From Siphonodentalium dalli (Eukaryota > Mollusca > Scaphopoda > Gadilida > Siphonodentaliidae): DNA of 64,000 bases. The DNA lies in contig CP136063.1 of assembly GCA_032622095.1 (NCBI GenBank), forward strand, positions 212,801,982 through 212,865,981, written 5' to 3'. Every line of letters starts with the position of its first letter. The stretch's first letter is position 1. The notes under the pieces were generated by a model that did not search any database, was not told where the DNA came from, and saw only the letters and a program-made list of their open reading frames with translations. Positions 12,000 to 22,721 of the stretch are shown in pieces. The translations under genes and the position numbers were made by a program.

Positions 12000-12126
12000 G
12001 TCCCACTATTTGCCTGCAGTAGGCAGTTGCAGAAACGATTTGTGCAAACAGCACCCGGACTGATCCAACCGAATACAGAGAACAAACAGAACAACAAGTC
12101 TGACATCCACAATCTTGCATTCAAGG
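12000..12126 (+). CDS. ACOD1: ACOD1 exon 2 (mitochondrial presequence)
   Basis: This 127-bp exon is bounded by a pyrimidine-rich acceptor (TACTTACAG) and a consensus donor (GTGAGT). It enters in phase 0 and leaves in phase 1, which joins correctly to exon 3 (G|AG makes Glu49). It encodes residues 7-48, starting VPLFACSRQLQKRFVQTA. With exon 1 this gives an N-terminus rich in K, R, hydroxyl and hydrophobic residues, with no acidic residue until Glu33. That is typical of a mitochondrial targeting peptide, with a possible cleavage after KRF. The human protein has no such long extension, so this part rests on splice signals and composition, not homology. Confidence 0.75.
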
Positions 12127-12629
12127 GTGAGTCGATATTCATGTTCAAAATAGCATCAACCAAACTGTTCTCCTGCAAATAGGCTCATATTGAACTTATT
12201 TCAAAACACAAGAAAGCCCATATCGGTATTATTGGAATCTAATTTACTCGTTATATGGACCTAAATCGATTTACCAGATATACGCTCTTTATAATGTGTT
12301 TTCACTGTGGCCCGCGCCACAATAAAGGGGCTTACTTCAGAAGGAAATAAGTCACAAACGAACATAATTATGTAAACATTTAGATCCAATATGAACCTAT
12401 ATATTGACACGAGGTTGACAAATTACCAACTAAACGCCTAAAATAGTAAGTAACCCTGATATTTTAAAGGATATCTTCAGATGTGAAGTTTAGAATGCGA
12501 TGAAACTTTGGGAACATAATCTCACACATCTGCCACAACTAATGATGTAGTTAAACTGCAAGATTCAACTTTCAAATTTCAAAAAATCATAAATTCACGG
12601 GGTTCAGTAATTGCAAATGAATGAATTTG

Positions 12630-12803
12630 AGCCATGGATTAGTGCAAGATACACCCATGTGCTCCATGCACAATGCAAATGCACATGGTAATTATACTGA
12701 AAATGAGTTTTTGACTCGAGTCATAAACTCATTTTCATTATAATTACCGTGTTGTTTGCGTCGTTCATAGAGCACATGTTGTATTTTGCACTAATCCATG
12801 GCT
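12630..12803. repeat. Palindromic copy of the GAATTTGAGCCATGGATTAG family
   Basis: AGCCATGGATTAGTGCAA at the left pairs with TTGCACTAATCCATGGCT at the right, and a central ATGAGTTTTTGACTCGAGTC region closes the palindrome. The flanks resemble 3966-4170 and 59200-59390. Confidence 0.75.
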
Positions 12804-13293
12804 ATAAAAGGAAATGGTCCCATAAATTGCCACACTTAGTGTACAGTATACCCCTTTAATATGAAGTGAAATCGATTCACTACAAATCGGTCGGAGCCCT
12901 GAATAAATCTTTAAATTGACAGCGATCTCGAATTGTAGGGTGATGATACAGCACCCCCACCACATTTCTGATTGGACCAGTGTGGAAATGAGATATGATA
13001 ATCGTATACAGGTTTATTTGAAAATGATAAAACCGATATATCATCCGCCAGAGTAAAGTGAAAGTAAAAGTGAAAGTGAAAGTGAATCATATAACTGCCC
13101 AAGGTAGATGCATAATTTTCCGCATGTCCATGCAGTCCATGAAAGCGCGACCTTGGCGCGGACGTAATTCACATCATATCGTTCGGCAAATGTCCCAGTT
13201 CTGGGTTCGGTGTAAAATCCGACTCGAATAGCTACACAATACTGCAATATAGAGTAATGGCACTGTAATGCCTAGCTATTCGAGTCGGTTTAA

Positions 13294-13699
13294 CCCTTTA
13301 CCCAACAGAACGGCCCTGTGCCAATGCATTCTCTTATATATGCGAGTCGACCATAGGTCGCCTCGCATATATAAGAGAATGCATTGGCTTAACATATTAA
13401 AAATGATAAAATTGTAAGAAAAAATTATAAAATTGTTGTAAGAAAAAATGGTAAAAAGTGTTAAAAACAGATTTTTTAGGCCAATGCATTCTCTTATATA
13501 TATGCGAGGCGACCTATGGTCGACTCGCATATATAAGAGAATGCATTGGCACAGGGCATAACTGTAACCATCACAATGTGGTCAATGAACCGGTTCCAAT
13601 GATATCCATATTTGTATGGTGTTATTGAGACACTCCGAAGATATTTTAGGCTGTTGAAGCTTTATTTGGCCGGTTTTGGCCGGTTTGTTGGGTAAAGGG
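13294..13699. mobile_element. piggyBac-type MITE (TTAA target) with nested hairpins
   Basis: TTAA at 13290-13293 and 13700-13703 flanks perfect terminal repeats CCCTTTACCCAACA / TGTTGGGTAAAGGG. A TTAA duplication with CCC-starting termini is characteristic of piggyBac-superfamily elements. Inside are two ~70-bp hairpins built on GCCAATGCATTCTCTTATAT, in mirror arrangement (about 13314-13389 and 13480-13558). That hairpin family recurs at 26439-26616 and 51515-51590. No transposase is encoded. Confidence 0.85.
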
Positions 13700-14932
13700 T
13701 TAACCAGAACTGTAAATGTCCATGATTTGGTGAGAAATGTTTCAATTCGAAGAAATGTTCGGAACCTCCCAACGCACTGCAAATTTTCTGCCAATTGCAG
13801 GCCATTTAATCGCAACATTGTTGACGGTATACAGTTTCTGTAAATATTAATTCATGGTATTCGGTAAATTTCCGCTGTTTGGTGAACAATAATCCAATTT
13901 GAAGAAAGTCTAGGTGTCATTTCCCGGAATTTTCCAACGCACTGTACCTGGCCAATTTGGAAGGTGTTATGTGCGATCCTTTGAACGATTTATGACTACA
14001 TGCCCTATGCACCTTATGGACCTAGTCACTGAGACTTCGACATCCGAACGTGACCACTTGAAATCCACTGTGCTCCCTTTCCCATGAAAGTGCCTCTAAA
14101 CATTGAGTGTCAAACTCAACTATTAATATATCTATATGAACAATTAATCCCTTATGTTTTATAGCCTCCTTCAATACTATATACTCATTGACGGTCAGTT
14201 CCCTGGTCCTGCATCATATCATATTAGCAGGACCACTTGACCATGGGTGGTAACATATTATGAAAATATTTTTGTCTGTGTTGTCATAGCTATACATCAT
14301 TAACGTTAGTTTTGAGTGTTTCTCTTGGAGATTTTATTTCGAGAACACAATGCATAATATAACAGCTAACATTGCTGATGAAGTATGTCTCAGTTGGAAT
14401 GTAGACTAAATGTCGTATTGCAAAGTATCGGGTGTTTATTTAATCCGATTAGTATATTTTTGGTCCGCAATTAGAGGCTTTATGATGTGGTGAATGAGAA
14501 ACCTGCAGTGATAAGCCGTAGTTGTTGTTAATAATTTGAAGGATCAGTCGTTTTAACGGAATTATGAGGTGATGCATTCATGAAACCAATGTATTTTATA
14601 ATTTAGATATATGCCTAATAATATGATCTTGAGGGCGTTACCATTTCTGGCTATGGTTTTCTTTATCGGAAGAACAATACGCAGTCATTGTTACTACTCG
14701 TCTACTTTTTCGTTGATCGTAGTCACTTTGTTGTTTCTTATAACTATTTTGTCATCTGGACATTTTTCGCAGAATTCCTTTAGATCAATACGGGGTTCTA
14801 TTTGTTTAACGTTCTCTGCGTGAGTATATTCTGGATTAAAATATATTTTGTTCTTGTCTTGAGTCCTAATATCGTTTTTTGTTGTAGTTCCTGGCTTGCT
14901 TAGATATTTCAGCTCGCACACCTTCAGATCCA

Positions 14933-15306
14933 ATACTTATGGATTACTGTTAGGGCCACTTCCTAATGGCGCTTTCGGCGCGCGCCGAAAGCGACAAAAA
15001 GTGCTCCATTAGTAACGCGCCGAAAGCGCCGAAAGCGAGCACCGAAAGCGACAAAATGTGCGATATTATAGCGCATGTTTCGGCGGGCCGAAAGCTTCAC
15101 AAAATGTGCGCCGTTAGTAACGCGCCGAAAGCGACAAAATGTGCGCCGTTACGGCGCACATTTTGTCGCTTTCGGCACGCTGAAACATGCGCTAATATCG
15201 CACATTTTGTCGCTTTCGGCGCGTTACTAATGGCGCACTTTTTGTCGCTTTCGGCGCGCGCCGAAAGCGCCATTAGGAAGTGGCCCTAATAGTATTCCAT
15301 AAATAC
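14933..15306. repeat. ~375-bp CpG-rich palindrome
   Basis: The outer arms (TTAGGGCCACTTCCTAATGG and its complement) enclose repeated GCGCCGAAAGCGACAAAA words. The whole sequence folds on a centre near 15148. It is strikingly GC/CpG-rich compared with its AT-rich surroundings. A 14-base C run follows at about 15340-15353. Confidence 0.85.
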
Positions 15307-15725
15307 TGATTTGCATTGGTCTATTTTTACCAGGTGTTTTCCCCCCCCCCCCCAAGTATTTTTCGTGCTTCGCGTTTTCGTAGAACCGAACCAATAGTTG
15401 TAACAAAAGACGTAATATATATTATCGGAATTTGTATTATAGAAAGCCAGAAGGAAGTGACTTAATTAATACATGCTTGTTGTGTGGTCGAACATGAACA
15501 CAGACCATGCCGAGTTTATATATGCTTTATATATGCTTTATTCTCTGATCCAGAATACATAAATGGATATTGAGAAATATAAATGGAGATAGTATACAAA
15601 AAATAAATAGGGTGAAACATGGAATATGCATGTATATACATAATATACATAGACTCTCCGGTTGACATGCAGCCTGATCAGTATGACTGGGTATAAATAC
15701 TTAGTGACTTTTGTAGAGCAAATCC

Positions 15726-16226
15726 GTGCTCATATCAGCAGCATTTTCATTTTCTACCACAACCACTACTACCACTCTCATTTTCTCAATCACCACCGTC
15801 ATCAACAGTCACCATAATCATCATCATCTTTGCCACCATCATATGTACTTCACACCACCACCATCATCATCATTATCATGGACATCATCATCACCATCAT
15901 CATCAACATCATCATCATCATCACATATACTCGACATCACCATCACACCACCATCATCATCATCATCATCATTTATCCTCATCAGCATCATCATCATCAT
16001 CGTGATGATCACTCTCAGCATCGTCAGTGACCATATTTACATCATCATCGTGATCATCATCACCATTTTTCATCATCATTATCGTCATCTCCATCTCCGT
16101 TGTCATCGTCGTGAGATCCATCGTCCCCGGCATCGCCATCACCGTAGTCGTATACATCATAATCATCCTAGTCATCATCAACGACAGCAACAAAAACAAC
16201 AACAACAAGAACAACAGAAACAATAA
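15726..16226 (+). repeat. (CAT/CAC)n then (CAA)n microsatellite
   Basis: About 500 bp of trinucleotide repeat, mostly CAT with CAC interruptions, changing to CAA/CAACAA at its right edge, where it meets the 3' end of a minus-strand LINE fragment. Its long open frame (His/Ser/Ile-rich) is a composition artefact. Confidence 0.9.
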
Positions 16227-16247
16227 AGCAATAACAACAATGTCACG

Positions 16248-16530
16248 TTAAGAAAACCCCTGGTTAATAATACGGATAAAAGCACACAACCTTCGCAAGG
16301 AAGCTACATCCGTCATGTTCAGAATATCATTCATGATTATTGTATTTGGTCGGCCCAGACATTCTCTTGGCAAATACCGTGTACGTTGTTCAGTAAATTT
16401 CTTGCATTCAAACAAATAATGAAATTCGTCACCGACCCTCCCATCATCGCAAATGGTACACATGTCGTCGCATCCAATGTGGCATGACCACCGGCTGGTT
16501 TCAATTGGTAATCTAAGTTTCGGGTAGCAA
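16248..16530 (-). pseudogene. Non-LTR retrotransposon fragment (C-terminus of ORF2)
   Basis: Reading from about 16530 down to 16248 gives a frame with LPIETSRW, a Cys knuckle (CTICDDGRVGDEFHYLFEC, pattern CxxC...HxxxxC) and a C-terminus ending NQGFS. The same layout occurs in the LINE fragments at 56227-57207 and 57859-58338. Only the extreme C-terminus is present (5' truncation). The downstream edge in element orientation runs into (TTG)n and then (ATG)n, suggesting a microsatellite-type LINE tail. Confidence 0.75.
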
Positions 16531-16684
16531 AAGCTAATTTAATGCAATAGAAAAGGGAAGGTAAAATATTTCAATAAGAAATGAACTTCTAAACGGATAT
16601 ACGTGATTATCAACTAAATACCTGACATAAACCACACAGGCTGAAGGGACCGCAATGCTATCCATACAGCTAATCATATATAAT

Positions 16685-18635
16685 GGTACAGTGTATTCCG
16701 GTGTAACACGATATCTCCCCCCCCCGGGGTATCTTCCCCCCACCCTGGGTATCTTCCCCCTCACTCGTACATTTTTTTTCACTCACTTATTTTATATTAT
16801 TATGGTAAGAAATGCCGAGAAAACTATTAAAACATTTTTTTGTTGTGGTTATTTTGAAGTTTAACTTAACCCAATAATAGCATCAATATGTCAAAATATT
16901 ACATTATGATTCTATCGTTTAATTTGCTTTATATAGTCATGAAATGGCGAGAAATTAACTTTATATGAGCAAAATTTTATAGAGTAAAAATTTTGGGTGG
17001 GGGGGGGGGGGTGGAGATAACCAGGCCTGAGTATCTCCCCCCCCCACCCAGCACCTACATATGACAAAAATTAAACGTATGATTTTATTGCTTAATTTGC
17101 TTTATATAGTTATGAAATGGCGAGAAATTAACTTTATATGAGCGAAATTTGATAGAGTAAGAATTTGGGGTGGGGGGAAGATACCCAGGCCTGAGTATCT
17201 TCCCCCAACCCAGCACCTACATATGACAAAAATTAAACGTATGATTTTATTGCTTAATTTGCTTTATATAGTCATGAAATGGCGAGAAATTAACTTTATG
17301 TGAGAACAATTTGATAGAGTAAGAATTTGGGGGTGGGGGGGGGGAGATACCCAGGCCCGAGTATCTCCCCCCCCCCACCCAGCACCTACATATGACAAAA
17401 ATTAAACGTATGATTTTATTGCTCAATTTGCTTTATATAGTCATGAAATGGCGAGAAATTAACTTTATATGAGCAAAATTTGATAGAGTAAGAATTTGGG
17501 GTGGGGGAAGATACCCAGGCCTGAGTATCTTCCCCCCCCCCACCCAGCACCTACATATGACAAAAAACATATGATTTTATTGCTTACTTTGCTTTATATA
17601 TAGTCATGAAATGGCGAGAAATTAACTTTATGTGAGAACAATTTTATTGAGTAAGAATTTGGGGTGTGGGGGGATACCCATGCCTGAGTATCCCCCCCCC
17701 AACCCAGCAGCTACATATGACAAAAATTAAACGTATGATTTTATTGCTTTAAATAGTCATGATATGGTCAGAAATTAACTTTTTATGACAAAAAGTTGAT
17801 AGAGTAGGAATGACTATATAAAGCAAATTAAGCAATAAAATCATATGTTTAATTTTTGTCATATGTAGGTGCTGGGTGGGGGGGGGGGGGAGATACTCAG
17901 GCCTGGGTATCTCCCCCCCCCCCACCCCAAATTCTTACTCTATCAAATTTTGCTCATATGGTCGGAACAAAAATTCAGACACGTATGGCATTTTTTCCCT
18001 TTCGATCATTTTTTGTACCCACCCACCCCCACCGCCAATTTTTTTTCCGTTTTCAGTTTTTTCCGACCATTTTTTGACACCCACCCCCCTTTTAACACTA
18101 AAACAGAGATTTGCGGGGGGAAATTCACTGTAAACAGCTGTATATGAATTTCTGTGCATACTATTTATCATGGATGTTAACATGGACATGTAAATAGGAA
18201 TGAGTCATTTTGAGGTCATTCGGCCAAAAAAACATGGCTGCCAGCGGCCATCTTGGATTTCAAAATTTGCAACAAAATACAACACGATAACTGCCTGCAG
18301 TCAGTTTACAGTTAGAATTACATTATTTATGTCATTCAAAGTGGTTTTGAAGCCCAACTCATTGGCAAAACACTAAAAAACAAGCAGGAATTTTTTTTTT
18401 AGTTGGGGAAAAAATTGCTTGTTGGTGGCTTTGACCACCCACCCCCACCCCGGCATACGTGCCGGAAATTTTATTTCACCCCCCCTGGTTTTCTCGGCAT
18501 TTCTTACCATAATAATATCAAATAAGTGAGGGAAAAAAACAATATGAGTGGGGGGGGGGGAGATACACAGGGCGGGGGGGGGAGATACCCAGGGGGGAGG
18601 GGGGAGATAAACTGTTACACCGGCAACCGTGTACC
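16685..18635. mobile_element. ~1.95-kb foldback element with internal ~165-bp tandem units and G/C-run hairpins
   Basis: Inverted ends: GGTGTAACACGATATCTCC at the left, and its near complement GGAGATAAACTGTTACACC at the right; a TTCTCGGCATTTCTTACC segment is likewise mirrored. Inside are about five tandem ~165-bp units (CACCTACATATGACAAAAAT, GTCATGAAATGGCGAG). They are separated by hairpins in which a G-run pairs with a C-run around the loop CCAGGCCTGA. An inverted unit lies at 17815-17960. Nothing is encoded; the C/G runs open frames by chance. Confidence 0.8.
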
Positions 18636-19238
18636 TATTGAAATTAAATAATTAACGATGATTTACGCCACATATGTCTTTATGTATGACTATAATACAC
18701 AGTGGCAGAAAGGTAACCCCTGCTAAGCTCAATTGTAAAAAGTAGTGAACTCGCGCTTCGTTCCGGATAGCGTTTGGTTTTTACATCCGCGAATTTCCGG
18801 CGTCATTATAATACGCTTCACTGACATGGAACGGGTCTAGTTACGCATACTGACATGGACCGGGTCTAGTAAATCCGACTCTAGTTACGCATACTGTATC
18901 GGTAATATTTCGGCACACCCCGGTAGATGTGTATTAACCCACTCGTATTTAATTAGCACCTTGTGTCGGCAATCTGAAACAGTTTAATCTTCTAACTAAT
19001 CGCTTAAAGATGATCTATCTCTTTGTAAACATGTGTTATATAGTTACCTGGGTATATACACTATTATATATGAATGGAAGACCCCTGTCCGGAAATGCTT
19101 CTATCGATTAATATTGATTATATTTCGAATATGTTCTGGTCTAAAAACTTGTGGTTGTTTATAGCTAACGAACAATATGGTAACTGTTAACAGAGACCAG
19201 AAATGTAATTGTGTAATTTTGTCACAAATAAACGTTAA

Positions 19239-19576
19239 AGTCATATTATGGACCACTGTTCCAACTGGAGGAATGTAGCATTCTACTAACATTGCCGAAA
19301 ATCTGAAGAAAATCAACGTACCACTCCAATGACTCCATAGGAAACATCGCCTGAATTACGCTCAATTGTAAATATTTACTTCTCGATTCGGGACGCAACT
19401 ATCGACGATAAACTTACGAAACCGATTTCGCCATCGAGAGTCACTGCATTTAAATAAGAAGTAAGAATGACGGTGTGTGTTGTAAATTTGGATATACTAT
19501 TTGTAAAAAATACTACTTTGAACAAGATTATTCTCCATTACTATTTGATCACCAGATCGGAGTGTTTCACATCACT
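19239..19576 (-). mobile_element. TTAA-flanked MITE (family with AGTGATGTGAAAC / GACATATTATG ends)
   Basis: TTAA at 19235-19238 and 19577-19580 flank an element starting AGTCATATTATGGACC and ending GGAGTGTTTCACATCACT. Family members occur at 20663-21029, 21437-22032, 37031-37247, 38985-39310, 48159-48531 and 51631-51970. They share the internal words GCGATAAAC and TTCGGGACGCAACTATCG. No coding capacity. Confidence 0.75.
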
Positions 19577-20370
19577 TTAACACTCCCAAATTTCTATTTC
19601 TTTGGATTCGGGGGTAAAGTATTTGATTCGTGTCGAGGAACCCACGCATCAAAGCTCCAGAATTATCAAGATATCAATTTTTGAAATCCGTTATTTTTCA
19701 CCAGTGACCTGGAATATTTGGCGCCCTAGCAAATGTTCGACGAGCCGACCGACATACTCTCGAAACCAAATTGCGTTGAACAAATGCTGATATATAACAC
19801 GTTTTGAAAAATTTATACTACAGTTGACAGTGGTTAGCATTATTTATTTAAAAAAATATTTAATCGATAACTATAGCGTCGTTAGAACAAATGTTGTTGA
19901 AATTCGATTATACGGGGACCATCGAATCGGACTGTGTACCTTTAAGATATTTGCTTGGATCACAAATATGCGTTTTCAACATAACTAGCGTCGCCATATG
20001 ACGGTATATGCAATACGCGCCTTGCCGATAGTGGGCAACAGTGGCCACACCTGGTCAATATTAGACGCCTTTGTGATGATTTGTTATCGCATGTAATCTA
20101 ATGTGAATACATTCTGCTTAAAGGACTCAAGACCCGGAACTCAAGACTATCATCAAGTAAATGAAAACATATACTGACTTTGTTCTTATTTTCATTATTA
20201 ATAACTCTCGAATAATGATGTTTCGCGTGTCAAAACCATTATCATGTAAACATTACTGTTACCGTGTAATTATAGATAACAGTCCAATTAGTCCAATATG
20301 ATACCAAATTTAATAAAACAGTGACGTTAAATATTGGAAAAGCTCAAAACATTGAAGAATATTTTTAAAA

Positions 20371-20540
20371 TCTTATGCGCCGCAGGTGCTCGTATATAGG
20401 TAGTACCCACCCACCACCCCATCCCGCCACCCATATATAGTATCTTATGCGCCGCAGGCGCTCGTATATAAGTAGTACCCACCCACCACCCCATCCCGCC
20501 ACCCATAGTAACTTATGCGCCACAGGCGCTCGTATATAGG
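20371..20540 (+). repeat. ~70-bp tandem repeat, 2.3 copies
   Basis: Units begin CTTATGCGCCGCAGGCGCTC and contain CCCACCCACCACCCCATCCC. Starts are near 20371, 20443 and 20512. It lies between the two copies of the local duplication. Confidence 0.85.
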
Positions 20541-20662
20541 TTGACAGTGGTTAGAATTATTTATTTAAAAAAATATTTAATCGATAACGAAAGCGTCGTT
20601 AGAACAAATGTTGTTGAAATTCGATTATACGGGGACCATCGAATCCGACTGTGTACCTTTAA

Positions 20663-21029
20663 GTGATATGAAACACTCCGATCTGGTTATCAAATATGAA
20701 TGGAGAATAATTTTGTTCAAAGTGGTGATTTTTACAAATATAATATCCAATTTGACAACACACACCGCCATTCTTATACATTAATGCAATGCAGTGACTC
20801 TCGATGGCGAAATCGTTTTCGTTAGTTTATCGCCGATAGATGCGTCCCGAATCGAGTAGCAAATATTTACATTTTAGCATAGTTCAGACGATGTTTTCTA
20901 TGGAATGGTACGGTCGATTTGCTTCAGATTTTTAGCCATGTTAGTAGAGTAGTACATTCCTCCAGTTGGCATAGCGCCTTGATACTAACTTATCATTTTC
21001 ACGGACCCGAGCAAGTACATAATATGTCT
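20663..21029 (+). mobile_element. TTAA-flanked MITE, with empty site in paralogue
   Basis: TTAA at 20659-20662 and 21030-21033. The element starts GTGATATGAAACACTCC and ends CATAATATGTCT. The paralogous empty site at 19942-19945 has a single TTAA, so this is a genuine insertion with target-site duplication. Confidence 0.85.
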
Positions 21030-21209
21030 TTAAGATTTTTCTTGGATCACAAATACGCGTTTTCAACATAACTAGCGTCGCCATATGATGGTATATGCAA
21101 TACGCGCCTTGCCGATAGTGGGGCAACAGTGGCCACACCTGGTCAATATTAGGCGCCTTTGTGATGATTTGTTATCGCATGTACTATAATGTGAAGACAT
21201 TCTGCTTAA

Positions 21210-21357
21210 CCCTTTCAGTGCCAAGTCCGATTTTTGTATCAATCCATATTTCCTTGGTCATTTTTCAAATTTATTGATTATAATAATGTGATACATTGAT
21301 GGAAAGAGCTCATGGAAATATGGGTTGATACAAAAATCGGACTTGTCACTGAAAGGG
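21210..21357. mobile_element. 148-bp palindromic piggyBac-type MITE
   Basis: TTAA at 21206-21209 and 21358-21361 flank arms CCCTTTCAGTGCCAAGTCCG and its near-perfect complement. The arms continue to about 45 bp (TTTTTGTATCAATCCATAT). The empty site with one TTAA is at 20118-20121 in the duplicated copy. The same termini occur on the element at 51123-51626. Confidence 0.9.
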
Positions 21358-21436
21358 TTAAAGGACTCAAGACCCGGAGCTCAAGATTATTAACAAGTAA
21401 ATTAAAACATACACTGACTGTTCTTATTTTCATTTA

Positions 21437-22032
21437 TTAAAGACATGTTATGGACTAATTTCGGGTACGAGAAACTGATGAGTTAGTATTCAGTCGCTAT
21501 GCCAATAGGAGGAATGTAGCATTATAGTAACATCGCTTAAAATCTCAAGCAAATCGCCGGTACCACTCCAAATTTGGTATCAATTGGACTAATTGGACTG
21601 TTATCTATAATTACACGGTAACAATAATGTTTACATGATAATGGTTTTGACACGCGAAACCTCATTATTGGAGAGTTATTAAAGTGATGTGAAACACTCA
21701 TGTAGGGTGATCAGATATAAATGGAGAATAATCTTGATAAAAGTAGTTATTGACAACACACATCGTCATTCTTACATATTAATTAAATACAGTGACTCTC
21801 GATGACGAAATCGTTTTCGTTAGTTTATCGCCAATAGTTGCGTCCCGAATCGAGATGTAAATATTTAAAATTCAGCGTAGTTCTGACGATGTTTTCTATG
21901 GAGTGGTACCGGCGATTTGCTTGAGATTTTAAGCGATGTTACTATAATGCTACATTCCTCCTATTGGCATAGCGACTGAATACTAACTCATCAGTTTCTC
22001 GTACCCGAAATTAGTCCATAATATGTCTTTAA
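21437..22032. mobile_element. Compound inverted MITE (two opposed family members)
   Basis: TTAA at both ends. The outer ~130 bp on each side are reverse complements (GACATRTTATGGACTAATTT, CGGGTACGAGAAACTGATGA). Between them lies an inverted copy of sequence found at about 20200-20320 (GTTTTGACACGCGAAAC), followed by a complete AGTGATGTGAAACAC-type member ending CATAATATGTCTTTAA. It looks like an inversion or fusion of two copies. Confidence 0.7.
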
Positions 22033-22225
22033 CTCAAATATATATGTAATTTACATAATTAGAACATATCTCTCAAATGATGAGGTTATATAGGTGTTCT
22101 TATAATGATATAGCATACATTAATTATAAAGAACACTGATTTTTCCCCTTCAAATTGATAGTTAGAAACTGAGTTGTTTATAAAATTCACGAATGTGGCA
22201 CCTCCTAACTAAAGTTCTGCGGAGT

Positions 22226-22475
22226 CGAGCCTTGAAATAGGGTGTCTGTCATTAGCAGAATGAGGTTCCCAGAGGGTGAATTTAGTGATGCTACCCCGCA
22301 TAGCGGGCTAGCATCACCAAATTCACCCTCTGGGGACCTCATTCTGCTGAGGTGTAAGCAGAATGAGGTCCCCAGAGGGTGAATTTGGTGATGCTAGCCC
22401 GCTATGCGGGGTAACATCACTAAATTACCCTCTGGGGACCTCATTCTGCAAATGACAGACACCATATTTCAAGGC
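22226..22475. mobile_element. 250-bp palindromic element with 11-bp target duplication, next to exon 3
   Basis: The 11-bp direct repeat TTCTGCGGAGT (22215-22225 and 22476-22486) flanks inverted ends GCCTTGAAAT.GGGTGTCTGTC. Inside are two tandem hairpins, each with arms AGCAGAATGAGGTYCCCAGA and GGTGATGCTAGCCCGC. An 11-bp duplication is in the range made by Mutator-like elements, but the class is a guess. Its right edge is 47 bp upstream of the exon 3 acceptor. Confidence 0.85.
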
Positions 22476-22533
22476 TTCTGCGGAGTGAATACCCACCAAG
22501 TTTTAACCTTTTATTTGAATCATATATCCACAG

Positions 22534-22721
22534 AGGAGCCAGCTCGGGTGACGACTGTTACGTCATGGATTTCTGATCTGGTCGCCAACACGACGCACGA
22601 GGATCTGACACCGACGACGATCACACGGAGTAAGAGAATGTTTCTAGATACCCTGGGTGTCGGCATTCTCGGAGCTGAAACAGAGATATCCCACATGATG
22701 ATGCAGTGGGCTAGCCTACAT
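22534..22721 (+). CDS. ACOD1: ACOD1 exon 3 (N-terminal helical domain)
   Basis: Acceptor ATATCCACAG and donor CAT|GTACGT; entry phase 1, exit phase 0. It encodes residues 49-111. The segment ITRSKRMFLDTLGVGILG matches the N-terminal signature of MmgE/PrpD enzymes (human RSKRMILDTLGAGFLG), and SWISDLV aligns with the preceding helix. The flanking open frame extends into palindromic intron DNA upstream, so the exon start was set at the splice acceptor. The donor is slightly off consensus (GTACGT). Confidence 0.92.

Larger units (their letters stand above)
19823..21400 (+). repeat. Local tandem duplication (copy 1 19823-20170, copy 2 20541-21400)
   Basis: Both copies contain GTTGACAGTGGTTAG, CGATTATACGGGGACCATCG, CATAACTAGCGTCGCCATAT and 'ggactcaagacccgga'. 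Copy 2 is longer only because two TTAA-flanked elements (20663-21029 and 21210-21357) have landed in it. Copy 1 keeps both empty sites, with a single TTAA at 19942-19945 and at 20118-20121. Confidence 0.85.
12127..22533 (+). other. ACOD1 intron 2 (10.4 kb, element-rich)
   Basis: Donor GTGAGTCG; acceptor ATATATCCACAG. The intron is a mosaic of palindromic MITEs, a microsatellite, a LINE fragment and a local tandem duplication, listed separately. Nothing recognisable was seen in 13700-14932, 15353-15725 and 18636-19238, apart from a small repeat of 'gttacgcatactg' near 18840-18895. Confidence 0.7.

Noticed and set aside
15726-16226. 166-codon His/Ser/Ile-rich frame
   Set aside because: Pure (CAT)n/(CAC)n translation; overlapping frames on both strands are equally open.
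17856-18147. Three overlapping glycine/proline-rich + strand frames
   Set aside because: They come from the G- and C-runs of the foldback element; length is due to homopolymers.
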